From Mauremys mutica (Eukaryota > Chordata > Testudines > Geoemydidae): a stretch of DNA of 64,000 nt. This document shows positions 1 through 9,482 of this stretch, one piece after another. Made by a program: the position numbers and the translations under genes. The stretch is from NCBI RefSeq assembly GCF_020497125.1, contig NC_059073.1:17195225-17259224 (forward strand), in the 5' to 3' direction. How positions within the stretch are numbered: the stretch's first letter is position 1; each line of letters opens with the position of its first letter. The notes under the pieces were generated by a model. It saw only the letters and a list, made by a program, of their open reading frames with translations, did not search any database and had not been told where the DNA came from.

Positions 1-1473
1 ACTAACCAAAGTGTTGGGTGAAATTGTGTTTTTCCTGCCAGAGAAAACTTTTGAAAGAGCCTTGATGGTTTGGAAATCTTCTTAGTGCTGCAAAAGTTCT
101 GCATATCGACTATTGTTCAAACCAATCCTCTTTTCCCAGTTTAATCAGTGCCTCTATTTCTCATGTCATACAGGAATATTGCACTCTTGCAGTTTCATCC
201 ATCTTCCTTTGCACTCTTAGCTTCCTTCATTGATCACATAACTCAATAATCTTCTTCATGATCCAAGGTTTCTTCTTTAGGTTCTCTTTCCCCAGGAGTT
301 CATCTGCAGTCTCTGTAATGCAGTAGATGTTGTACTCCGAGCTACATTACTTGTGCAAAGGTCAGCAACTTGAAGCTTTTGTTTCTGAGGCACACAAAGG
401 GCTTTAAATAGCATGGTCAGTACCTGAAAGCAGATTTGGAACTGGAAACTCAGCCAGTGGTGAACATTGGTATGCTGTGTTCTGAGCTGGCTTGCCCTGG
501 AGACTAACTGGCACTTGGATTGGGACTTCACAGGAGCATAAGGGGAGTTAGCGTGCAGATCCCATTTGCCCCCAGTAGGATTTGGACACCTAACTCCTGT
601 AAACTCCTTTGAAGATCCCAGCATAAAGTCATATCAATTTCAGGTCTGGTGCTTCAGAGCAGAATCCACTTCAGGATCAATTAAACAATTAGAGGAAAAA
701 AAGGTATGTGACTTTGAAGAAAGGCCCCTTATAGCAGGTTTGCGCATGCAAGGAATTCAGTTGTGTGAGTCAGGAAAAGATCCCTGGGTGCTTTGATGGA
801 TGAAGTGCGAGTTTTTGCCATTTCCTATGCCACACAAAAAATCAAGGTGAAGTACCCTGACATTTATAGGCTAAAACAAACAATTGAAATACACAACTTA
901 CACACCACTTTGCATGTCACAGCATCTGTTTGTTACCTCCCCTTGTTGCTAACATCTTAAATACAACATCCCTATTTATTGTTCTGTCAAACCATGTTAT
1001 CTTATACTAAATTGGTGTGTATCTGAACTAGCCTTAAAACATATTTATGTAACTACCTAGTGCCTAATATGCTAGCAACAACTCTGCCAAGTCCATGTAC
1101 TAAACAGTAAACTTGTAAGCTTCTACTTTAATACCTGGCCTAACTTTAATTCACAGCCTCTGGTTCAGGCCTCAAATCTTGCACCAGGCCCAATGCTCCA
1201 GGCTTTCGCTCTCTCTACTACAGCTGCCATGGGTGATCCTGCTGAGTGGACTGGGACTGTTAGCCTGGAGGAATGCAGTGATGCCTGTGAAGGGAACCAG
1301 AGTCATTGCAGAATCTGCTGTTGGGATGGAACCACATTGACCCTGAGCACATGGAAGGGCAGATAGCGCCACACTGGAGGTGCAGAAATGTTGCTTGTTG
1401 TGAGTCTCATTGACATTGGTGTGACTAGGATTTGTGGGTTCCACAGAAACAATGATGGCCACATCCTTTTCTT
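1..1473. other. No gene recognised
   Basis: I see no supported gene here. The open frames are short, on both strands, and resemble no family. A short stretch near 580-625 (gatttggacacctaactcc) resembles a dispersed MITE-like motif also seen near 2000 and 59930. Confidence 0.6.
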
Positions 1474-1730
1474 TAGTATCAGAGGGGAAGCCGTGTTAGT
1501 CTGGATCTGTAAAAAGGGACAAAGAATCCTGTGGCACTGTATAGACTAACAGAGGTATTGGAGCATGAGCTTTCGTGGGTGAATACCCACTTCGTCAGGT
1601 GCATTTGGTGGAAATTTCCAGAGGTAGGTATAAATATGCAGGCAGGAATCAGTCTAGAGATAACGAGGTTAGTTCAGTCAGGGAGGATGAGGCCCTCTTC
1701 TAGCAGTTGAACACCAAGGGAGGACCTTTT
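1474..1730 (+). repeat. Interspersed repeat, TAGTATCAGAGG family
   Basis: The first about 130 bases match a second copy at 19069-19202. Shared blocks include GCCGTGTTAGTCTGG, CCTGTGGCAC, TAGACTAACAG and GAGCATGAGCTTTCGTG. Shorter related pieces occur at 32729-32828 and 62649-62810. After the shared GAATACCCACTTC block this copy continues with a distinct about 120-base tail. The copy at 19069 sits inside a CR1 LINE, which shows that the family is mobile. I recognise it as an abundant reptile repeat but cannot assign a class. Confidence 0.75.
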
Positions 1731-1990
1731 CTTTGAGCTTCACTATAGCCAAGGATGCTCTTTCATGCTAGCGCTGGTTCCTGCTAGGTTTCCTCAGGCA
1801 GTATACAGTTGATGGATATGGCAATGATGATAGATTGATCAGTCACTCAGTTCCCTTTTAAACACTCTAACAAATGAATTAGTAAACTCATCAATATCTC
1901 CACTCTGCCTCCAAGTCTAACCACCTGCCTTTTCTGTATGTCCCTCTGCAGCTTTTTCTTCACCTCTACTTTGTTAGAAGAGGTAAAGAT

Positions 1991-2084
1991 GCTGACTGAT
2001 ATTTTCAAAAGAACCTAAAGGAGTTAGGTGCCCAAGTTCTGTGCAAATTCAATGGGAACTCAGGTGACTTTGAAAATCCCAGCC
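1991..2084. repeat. Small palindromic MITE-like repeat
   Basis: The ends are inverted: ATATTTTCAAAA near 2000 pairs with TTTGAAAATCC near 2070. The inner part has the taggtgccc and caatgggaact words typical of an old, short amniote DNA-transposon derivative. Similar words recur near 585 and 59930-60010. No target duplication was found. Confidence 0.45.
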
Positions 2085-2099
2085 TTAATCATGTAGGAT

Positions 2100-2560
2100 A
2101 ACTCAGCTGTAGGCGGCACTACTTATGAGGTGGTGTGAGGTCCAGGGTGTGAGCATCCAGACCTTGTGGTGGGAATCAAGAGCCAGAGCTGGGGGTTAGA
2201 GTGAGAGATGGAGTCAGGCCCTAAGCTAAGGATCAAGCTGGAGCTGGAGTCAGGGGTTGGGTGGAGGAGCAAGGCAGGAAAGCAGGAACCGGAAGTGGAG
2301 GAGGATCTAGGATAAGGAGGGCAGGAATCAGGAACAGGCAGGGAGACAGGGCTCAGGAGTCAGGTGAGTAGGCAGAGTCTGAAGTGAATCCCTAGTTGCC
2401 AGGAAATCACCTATTTGCTTAGACAATTTCCTGTGCCTCCTCCTGTCTTAAATAGTGTATCCCAACCACTCAGCGGGGCTGGATATCTCCCCCAATCAGG
2501 AACTTTGTGGGCAGAGCCCTTGGTGAGCTAGAGCTCCACTAGTCCCCTCCTCCAGTAAGC
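2100..2560 (+). repeat. Purine-rich LTR-like repeat
   Basis: This is an AGG/CAGG-rich tract of sagged simple composition (gagtcagg, ggaatcagg) followed by a CTTAAATAG TATA-like box near 2450. A stretch with the same layout lies at 24723-25211 (many tcagg words, then cttaagtaaag). The layout suggests the U3 and promoter of an LTR, but no TG...CA ends or target duplication were found, so the assignment is an inference. Confidence 0.35.
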
Positions 2561-2959
2561 TGCCAGGTAGCATGCTCAGGCTGAGTACTGTCTGGGAACT
2601 CGCAATCCTCCCAGGGTTTGCTCCCTGCAAATACTGTCATCATTCAGACGATCTGCCCTGCTTAATCCAGAGGTTACAGTATGCACCATACTGTTCTGTG
2701 AGAAGGTTGTTACAGGCAGGCCAAATTTCATTCACATACAGCCTTGCAAACGGTTTTCAACTGCATTGTGCAGGTGTAAATGAAAGCAGAATTCGACTCC
2801 ACTCTGTTTAGAGTTCAGTGACTGGATATCATGACACTGAAGGGAAGGAGGAAAGAAAAGAGAACTAGTGAGTGGGAGAAGTAAGGCTACATACAGTCTG
2901 AGTGGCCTATTCCGAGGGAATGCATTTGGTGTGTAATGGAGTGTAGCAGGTCAGTCCAA
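2561..2959. other. No gene recognised
   Basis: Nothing here resembles a gene or a repeat that I can name. A 79-codon open frame at 2572-2811 has no recognisable domain. Confidence 0.5.
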
Positions 2960-3600
2960 AAACCAACTGGCCTAGTGGTCAAGCTGTGGCTCCACAGTTC
3001 TCTTCAGTCTGCTCATCCTCGAGCGGGCCCTGCTGGGTTGTACACGGCAGGCTCAGTCCCTCCTTTGTGCCCCTTCTTCTCCCCATGGGGTCCTTCACAA
3101 TAGGGAAGAGAGAGAAGCAGGGTAGGGGGACCTGGGCCCTCCCACTCCACTGGGTCCTTATCCAGGGCCCTAAAGGGGTGTTGCCATATCTGGACCATTC
3201 ATTGGTCCATCCCAAGTTATACTACTCTGGATCACTTCCTACCGGCCTATGGCACCTCCATTTGGGGGAGGGATAGCTCAGTGGTTTGAGCATTAGTCTT
3301 GGTAGTATCAGCTTACTCTGACAGGGGGACAATGTCCTGTTCCTTGGGGCCTCTTGTAGGTTCCCAGCTCCAAAAAGGAGGTGTTGGCGGGAAGGAATGT
3401 GGATCACCAGTTTTGCACTGGCTTTACCAGTGCTGTAGTCATGCTTCACACAGCTCCAGGGGTCAGCCTCACTTCCTGGCGAAGCCTATAACTCCTTTCC
3501 CACTAGAAGGACTCCCAGGTGGCTGCCCCAGGACTTCATTCTTCTCCCTTCCAGGTGTCTTCAGCTTTCAGGAAGTGATGTACTGAAGGAGACAGGCCAT
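2960..3600 (+). repeat. GC-rich LTR-like repeat, copy 1
   Basis: It contains the block gacctgggccctcccactccactgggtcc near 3130-3170. Versions of this block recur near 4345-4385 and 29297-29345. The region is C/T-rich and has open frames on both strands with no family resemblance. It looks like one member of a dispersed family, perhaps the LTR of an endogenous element. Ends are not defined. A SINE head fragment lies within it at 3262-3312. Confidence 0.4.
3262..3312 (+). repeat. tRNA-derived SINE head fragment
   Basis: The stretch gggggagggatagctcagtg and the following gtttgagcatt match the 5' head of the full SINE copy at 28059. It includes the A-box region of a Pol III promoter (tagctcagtgg). 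Only the head is present, so this is a truncated SINE or a fragment exposed by rearrangement. It is not a tRNA gene. Confidence 0.75.
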
Positions 3601-3639
3601 TTTATCCTATTTCTGCTGGATAGTCCAACTTGGTTCCTC

Positions 3640-4075
3640 TTAAAACATAAGAATGTAAGAATGGCCATACTGGGTCTGACCAATGGTCCATGAAGCGTAC
3701 CGCATATTCTGTCTTCCAACAGTGGCCAATGCCAAGTGCTTCAAAGTGAATGAACAAATCAAGGCAATTATCGAGTGATCCATCTCCTGTCATCCAGTCC
3801 CACCATCTGGCAGTCAGAGGCTTAGGGACACAAAGAACATGGGGTTGCATCCCTGACCATCTTGGCTAATAGCCATTGATGGACTTATCCTCCATAAATT
3901 TATCTAATTTTTTTTGAGCCCAGTTATACCTTTGGCCATCACAACATCCCCTGGCAACAAGTTCCACAAGTTGACTGTAAATTGTATGAAGAAATACTTC
4001 CTTTTGTTTGTTTTAAACCTGCTGCCTATTAATTTCACTGAGTGACCCCTGGTCTTCTTGGAGATGCTGGTGTGC
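3640..4075 (-). mobile_element. CR1-like LINE 3' fragment
   Basis: Read on the minus strand, the right part encodes the reverse-transcriptase C-terminal region typical of CR1-type LINEs (KRKYFF followed by VNLWN-type residues). The left part (taagaatggccatactgggt) is the 3' tail. The same tail occurs at 52588-52830 in the same orientation and at 18561-18679 in the opposite one. It is 5' truncated, as is usual for LINE insertions, and has many stops. Confidence 0.7.
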
Positions 4076-4109
4076 ACCAGTGAGATAATGACCTATATGT
4101 CTGCTGAAG

Positions 4110-4790
4110 ATTCAAAATGCCCTTTCAAACTGTCCCTCCGCCTGGCTTGCAGCGTCCTCTTCTGGACACAGCCCTCCGGGTGTGCCCCACTCAGGTCTCT
4201 CCCCTTCAGGGGGTATCCGCAGTCCTGCACCTGCCCTCGTGGCCCACTGCAGCCCCAAAGTCTAGCTTCTTGCCTCAGGGGCAAGCCACAGTCTGTATCG
4301 GGCTATGCTCCTCCATGGCCAGGTGCAGTGTAAAGGGGGAGAAGGGGACCCAGGCCCATCCACTAATCTGGGTCCTGGCCCAGGCACCTTCTGGTGGCAG
4401 CCATATCCTGCCCTCCTTCTCTCCTCTCTACTGCTCACGCTCCCTGGGCCACTTCCCCTTGGCCCCTGCACCTTCTCGGCTCTTTCTTTCAGGGGTCTCA
4501 GGTGGCAGGTATCAGGCTGAAGCTTTCCTTCTGCTCCCCTAAGCCTGCCCAGCGCTGCTCTATCAAAGGTGCTATCCCTGGGAGCCAGTCCTCCCCTCTT
4601 GCTTGTCAGGGAGAGACTCCCCTCTGCTCTGCTGGGCAGCTCCTTATATCTGGACTGCCCCAGCAGCTGCCTCTTATCTGGCTCCTAACAAGCCTCACCC
4701 TAATTAGCTGCAAGTTTCCACAGCCTCCCTGGATGCTTCTGCCCCATCCCCTGCTGCAGTGGGCCTCCTGCACCACTACATTATGTAAAT
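4110..4790 (+). repeat. GC-rich LTR-like repeat, copy 2
   Basis: The block gacccaggcccatccactaa with ctgggtcctggcccagg at 4348-4385 matches copies near 3135 and 29300. Downstream it is C/T-rich and ends near a CCACTACATTATGTAAATAG stretch. A 141-codon open frame at 4117-4542 is low-complexity translation of this repeat and has no domain. Confidence 0.4.
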
Positions 4791-4934
4791 AGTTGGCCAG
4801 GTTGTCTTATACCTTACAGTTGGCTTTGGATTGTTTTTCCTCTATTGTGTTAGCAACACTGGAATTGATAACCAATTGGCACAAGTGAGGCCCTATTGTG
4901 AGGGACTCTCAGGGCAGGTCAAGACCATTGCTTA

Positions 4935-5148
4935 AGTCAATCTAACTTGCGTCACTGAGGGATGTGAAAAAGACACCCCTGAGCAACGTAAGTTACAGCA
5001 ACCTAAACGCTATCTGCATCGGCGCTCTGTCGGTGGGAGGCACTTTCCCGCCAACGTAGCTTCTGCCTCTCGCAGAAGCGGAGTAATTATGCCAACAGGA
5101 GAGTGCTCTCCCATCGTCATGGCGCATCTTAACCAGAGGTGCTACAGT
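4935..5148. repeat. GC-rich MITE-like element with internal hairpins
   Basis: Successive imperfect inverted repeats are visible: cactgaggg pairs with cccctgag near 4954-4987, and cggtgggaggc pairs with cccgccaacg near 5029-5058. The right edge (gtgctacagtagac) resembles the GTCTAC-type ends of other short DNA elements in this window. It looks like a decayed non-autonomous DNA transposon of a family I recall from turtles. Family and exact ends are uncertain. Confidence 0.45.
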
Positions 5149-6293
5149 AGACCTTTATATTTAGTCAAAAATATAAACAGTCACCTTCCCAAGATAGTAG
5201 TTGAGCATAAATATTATTTTCCATTGAGGTTGTATGATTTGGTTCTGAAAACCTAAATGGGTATTTTGACCAGTTGTTAATTTATCTTAACCAAATCATA
5301 GCCCAATACTATTGTTGTCTTTTTATATCCTATACCATTAGTCGCTAATGTTAAGGATATTTTATCAACTTTACAAAACTGAATTCAACTCCCGTGTCCT
5401 TTTTCTTTAGCGAAACAATCAAAATTAAAAGAGCCCTAAGAAAGGTGGTATGGGTGATCAGTTGAGAAATTGACTTCATATTTTATTACTGTAAGAAAGA
5501 CACTGTAAGATGATAGTTCAAATCCAGCAAAGGTAACAATGACCAAAAGTTGTTACCATCTGGGAGGATGCCTCATGGCTTCTGTGAAATGAGTTGATGA
5601 TTACAGTCTAGTTCCCAGATGACTGGTGTCCCCAGTCATAAGTCATAAGACAAGTGGAACTAATTGATTTCCTTGCTGACACTCGGTGCAGAGGGTAAGG
5701 ATTGGAGTCTGAACTGTCCTCTCATGCTTGCCTGGTCAGGGATGAGACATATTAACAGGGCTGTGTGAAGTAGCTTGCATTGTTGCCTCTCTCTGTTCCT
5801 GAACTTTCAAGAGGAAGCTTTTAGTTTAAGGGCTGTCAATTTGGCACTGATCATGAGCATGATATTCATTAAAAACAAAACAAAACCTTACCAGCAAAGT
5901 AAATGGTGTGCTAAACTTCCCTTGTCTACAAGCAGAACTGGTGACCTTCCAAGATAGTGATCCTTGCCCACACCTTCTTCACACAAGCATGTGCTGCTGC
6001 TTCTCTTATTTCCCTCCCACATCTTAATCCTTTCATTTCACTAGCAGAACTTTGGCTGTGGATGTTGGCAGTTGCTTTTATGCTGCTTACTGTCAATCCC
6101 CTGTGACAAATTAATATCTCATTATCAGCATTAAAAATAAACCTTCCTCTGAATGTGAAATGTGAGATTCAGATGCATATGGGACCACACACTGCAGGCG
6201 TTTGTTGGAAACAAATGCAGACTCAAAAAAGGCACAGTAATTCAAGGACGGGACTGGGCTGAGGAACTAGGTTCCTGTTGCAGCTGTGCCAAA
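5149..6293. other. No gene; possible conserved non-coding stretch
   Basis: No gene is supported. Most of it is AT-rich single-copy-looking DNA. The part at about 6030-6190 is complex in sequence, matches no repeat I see elsewhere in the window, and contains homeodomain-type words (caaattaatatctcattatc). That makes it a weak candidate for a conserved regulatory element. Confidence 0.35.
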
Positions 6294-6554
6294 GGGCACA
6301 TCTGCATTGCGGTCGCAGGGTTTGACTTCAGCTAGTGTGGACATACCCAAGCTAGCTTGGTTATTGGTAGTAGTGAAGCTACAGTCGCCTTGGCTTCAGT
6401 GTGGGCTCCACAAGTCTGCCTGGAGCCATGGGTAATTACTCAGGTGGCTAGCCTGTGCTGCTGTGGTTTCACGGCCCTGGAACCCAAGCTAGCTAGCTCG
6501 GGTATGTCTACCCCAGCTGCAATCACCCTCTGTGTTTGCAGTGTAGACAAGGCC
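6294..6554. repeat. MITE related to the GGCATGTCTACACT family
   Basis: The left end (gggcacatctgcattgc) and the right end (gcagtgtagacaaggcc) are imperfect inverted repeats of the type seen at 49070-49342. A second, inner pair (tgtggacatacccaagctag and its inverse ctagctcgggtatgtctac) makes it a nested hairpin. Ends are decayed and no target duplication could be read. Confidence 0.55.
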
Positions 6555-6774
6555 ACAGTCACAGTGCAAGTCTATGGTAAATTACTTAACTTTTTCTACT
6601 TCAGTTTCCCTGTTGCTAAAGCGGGCAGGATATTTATTGACAACACCCCTTTGAAGTGCAGTCGGTAAAGTTTCACGGACCAAATCATGCATCTTCTACA
6701 TCAGCAGCCCAACTGATTGCTGTAATTCACTACTGTGTATGAAGTGCTTTATGGTTAGCATCAGGAAGTTGCTT
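6555..6774. other. No gene recognised
   Basis: This is short AT-rich spacer in which I see neither a gene nor a nameable repeat. Confidence 0.5.
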
Positions 6775-7163
6775 GTAACAGGGTGTGGGGCTGCCTTCTT
6801 GCCCTACAGAAACCCTCTCAGACTCCACTGGTTGTATCTCCACACCATGCTATTTATGTTTCCTCTACCAACACTTTTACAATGCTGTCCAGTCCCCAGG
6901 GCCTGAGAGGAGCAGAGGTCTCCCTTCTCTGAGAGCTCTGTGAGACTGGGCTTGGCTAGCCCTGTTCCTCCATCTTCCTTCGCTTCCTTCCTGTGCCCTT
7001 CTTATTAGTCTTGAGCTGATGAGCTAATTGACTTTTAGCTCACCCAGCCTCCACCCCACGCACCTGATGAGAGTTAATTTCCATTACCCCAGTCAGCCTT
7101 CTCTAGGTGAACTAATTGGTGTGAGAGTGATCAGAGTGCAGGCTCACTGTTAGCACCCTACAC
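6775..7163 (+). repeat. Possible solo LTR
   Basis: The stretch starts TGTAACAGGG and ends ACCCTACACA, the TG...CA form expected of an LTR. Its C/T-rich interior is unlike its AT-rich flanks. The bases beside each end (ttgct and gtgct) are a possible 4-of-5 target duplication. No polymerase or gag sequence accompanies it and no clear promoter is visible, so this is a tentative call. Confidence 0.35.
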
Positions 7164-7227
7164 AGTGCTACGTAGGGAAGTGCCAGGACTTAGAAGAATG
7201 TGTATGTCATGAGAGCTGCACCGTAGT

Positions 7228-7480
7228 ACATTGTTTAAAGTTTATTGTTTAATTTAAAATTTTAACTTTGGTCAAAATATTGTTTTTACTGAAAATAGAA
7301 ATCAAATGTTTGGTTAAAAATGTTCAGTTGCCAAAACATTTTACCAAAAAAAAAAGAGTTTTCAAAAATAAAAGACAGAAAAATTGTGACCAAGAGAATT
7401 TTCACTGGAAAATTTGAAACTGTTGTTTTTTAAAATTTTCCCATGAAAAATAATTGACATTTTAAAACCAATTTTACTAT
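7228..7480. repeat. AT-rich repeat, TTTTGGTCAAAA-like family
   Basis: It has runs such as ttttggtcaaa, ttggttaaaaatg and ggaaaatttgaaac. They resemble the AT-rich elements at 32955-33240, 52200-52400, 58150-58589 and 61815-62412. The central CTCCCA motif found in three of those copies is absent here. Confidence 0.4.
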
Positions 7481-7998
7481 TTAATGCCTATAAGAATGTA
7501 TAGCTAAGCCAATTTGCACCAGCTGAAAGAATCTGGCTGATGTAGTAGGAAATAGAATACCGTCTCCGGACAGTATATTATTTACAAAGTCTGTAATTCT
7601 TGGACTCTTAACATTATTTCTAAAGTAAATTTCTTCACACATGCCAAAGGTGCTTCTCCAGCTCGAGGACTGCAATCAACATTTTAAAATGTTGTTGCTT
7701 TAAGTTAGATACAAAAACACATCCTTGGATACATGAATAGGAGACTGACCATGCTTCACTCTCACTACATCTGAGCAAAAGAAAGAAAATCAGTGGAACC
7801 AGTGTTTGCTCAGCACCTCTGAAAATCAAGCTACTTATTTCCAAATAGAGATTTATGTTAGGTGCCTTACTTTCAGCATCTAAATTCTGGCCTATGTCCA
7901 TGCCATGCTTGAAGTTTTATCAAGAAGCCATTTGAGTACAAAAAACACCTGATAAAATGTCTTAGCTTGTGGACAAGGACAGAATGATGGACTAGTGA
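7481..7998. other. No gene recognised
   Basis: Nothing here is recognisable. Open frames on the minus strand at 7481-7675 and 7635-7901 have no domain and no support. Confidence 0.5.
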
Positions 7999-8215
7999 TA
8001 GAGTTCAAGGCCAGAGTGATGGAGTTCAAGGCCAGAAGGAACCTTCGTGATCCTCTAATCTGACCTCCTGCATAACATAGACCATAGAATTTCCCTCACC
8101 CGGCAATTCCTGCATGGAGCTCAACACCTTGTGGTTGAACTGCAGCCCAATTTCTAAAAAGACATCCAGTCTTGAAAGACATCTGGTTGTGTGGTCAAAT
8201 CATGTTTAAACAGCC
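7999..8215 (-). mobile_element. CR1 LINE 3'-end fragment
   Basis: The left side carries the tail-proximal CR1 words caaggccagaaggaacc and gacctcctgcataacatag. They are also present at 8978-9105 and, more diverged, at 30927. A short imperfect duplication of gagttcaaggccag occurs at the left boundary. It is non-coding 3' UTR only. Confidence 0.7.
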
Positions 8216-8793
8216 AAAGGCAATGTTAAACTTCCCAAGGAGAGAAAAACGAACAAGCATGAGAAACCCCAACCCCAAAGGATAGCCTACCCTCCACACA
8301 TACACATAGTAAGAGTGTTTTAAAATAGGGACTTATAATGAAAAATCCTTTTCAAGAATAACTTCAGTGTTGCTCATCACATGCTATAACGAAATAACTA
8401 TACATCTCTAGCTTCATTTGAAAAATGGCAGCAATCATATAAACAAACAAACAACCCAACAACCTTCACACATCAGAGGGAGGCAGCTTGTTCAGTTTTA
8501 CAAACTGCAGATTCAAACCCACTTTTACATTTGTAATCTATTAAGTGAAAGCCCAGCCCCACTGAAGTCTGTGGGAGTTTTGCCATTAATATCAATGAGC
8601 TTCAGTGAGGCCTGGATTTCACTCATTCAATTTACTATAGATTGAAGCCTCTTGGAGTCACGGAGGCAAATTTTACAGCAATGAACTCTGTAAAACAGCC
8701 TAGCCAACTAATCCAATAAGGAGAGTCTAATACAAACTGATGAGCAACTGCACTTAAACAAAAACCTGTTATGAAGTTATTGAATAAGTTCCC
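8216..8793. other. No gene; old repeat fragment
   Basis: No gene is supported. Near 8540-8630 the words ccactgaagtctgtgggagttttgcc are an old dispersed amniote motif that recurs with variation near 15820 and 39005. Confidence 0.4.
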
Positions 8794-8819
8794 CACACAC
8801 ACACACACACACACACACA
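8794..8819. repeat. (CA)n microsatellite
   Basis: Thirteen uninterrupted CA units. Confidence 0.97.
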
Positions 8820-8977
8820 AACTGTAACTTTGCCTTCAAAACAAAAATGCCTCTAATGACATGCAAGTGTTAATTCCAACAGTACCACTGGTAAATTCCT
8901 CAGGAGGTGCCTGTCTGAATGGGTGGAGTATTGTACATGGACTTGGTTCAAAGCCTATGATTTTAATGGCTTTTGGA

Positions 8978-9105
8978 TCATAGAGTCATTGATTCTAAGG
9001 CCAGAAGGGACCACTGTGATTATGTAGTCTGACATCCTGCATAACATAGGCCATAGGACTCACCCAAAAAAATCCTTGTTTGAACTAGACATTCAAATTG
9101 CAAGA
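8978..9105 (-). mobile_element. CR1 LINE 3'-end fragment
   Basis: The fragment begins with a degenerate tail (atcatagagtcattgattct) and continues with ggccagaagggaccactgtg and atcctgcataacatagg, shared with 7999-8215. It is non-coding and lies 63 bp upstream of the Gypsy element. Confidence 0.75.
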
Positions 9106-9167
9106 GCAGCGGAGATAAGAAAAAGTTGGTGTCCTGAAGCTTTTGCTCCATTTTGGAACCTCACAGC

Positions 9168-9358
9168 TGTTGTGTATTTGGTTGTCATGGGTTTTGTTAC
9201 TATGGCAACTGAGTTAGACTATTAAGGGATAGCTCAGCCGGTTTCAACCGGCTGAGTGAGCTCTCTGTGTCTGTAAATAAAATGGAGGTTTTGGTTAGCT
9301 GCCTGCTCTCTGGCCTCAAGTGATTGCTTCCTATACCGGCTGCCCCAAGGATATAACA
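9168..9358 (+). repeat. 5' LTR of the Gypsy element
   Basis: It begins TGTTGTGT and ends ATAACA. It matches the 3' LTR at 188 of 191 positions, with differences at 9298, 9302 and 9334. AATAAA at 9276-9281 is the likely polyadenylation signal. A perfect hairpin lies at 9233-9256. No classical TATA box is obvious. Confidence 0.95.
9230..9256 (+). promoter_or_regulatory. LTR hairpin and A-box-like motif
   Basis: CTCAGCCGGTT (9233-9243) and AACCGGCTGAG (9246-9256) form a perfect 11-bp stem with a 2-base loop. TAGCTCAGCCGG at 9230-9241 also fits the Pol III A-box consensus TRGCNNARYNGG. Both are unchanged in the 3' LTR (hairpin 13512-13535). No convincing B box follows, so Pol III use is speculative. 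The hairpin may act in LTR RNA folding or simply be a palindromic protein site. Confidence 0.6.
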
Positions 9359-9359
9359 C

Positions 9360-9375
9360 TGGCGACGAGGATGGG
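9360..9375 (+). promoter_or_regulatory. Primer-binding site, tRNA-Ser
   Basis: TGGCGACGAGGATGGG starts two bases after the 5' LTR. From memory of vertebrate tRNA-Ser(GCT), its 3' end including CCA is exactly complementary over these 16 bases. This would prime minus-strand DNA synthesis. Confidence 0.85.
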
Positions 9376-9482
9376 ATCCTGGTGCTGCTCCAGTAACAGA
9401 AGGAAGTAGAAGTCAAGGTAAAGACCAAACAAAGAAAAAAAGCTGCTTGTTTGCACTGACTGTGAAAGTGAAACTAAAAATC

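Noticed and set aside
4117..4542. 141-codon Pro/Ser/Leu-rich frame
   Set aside because: C/T-rich repeat sequence with no domain, and similar blocks occur elsewhere as non-coding repeat.
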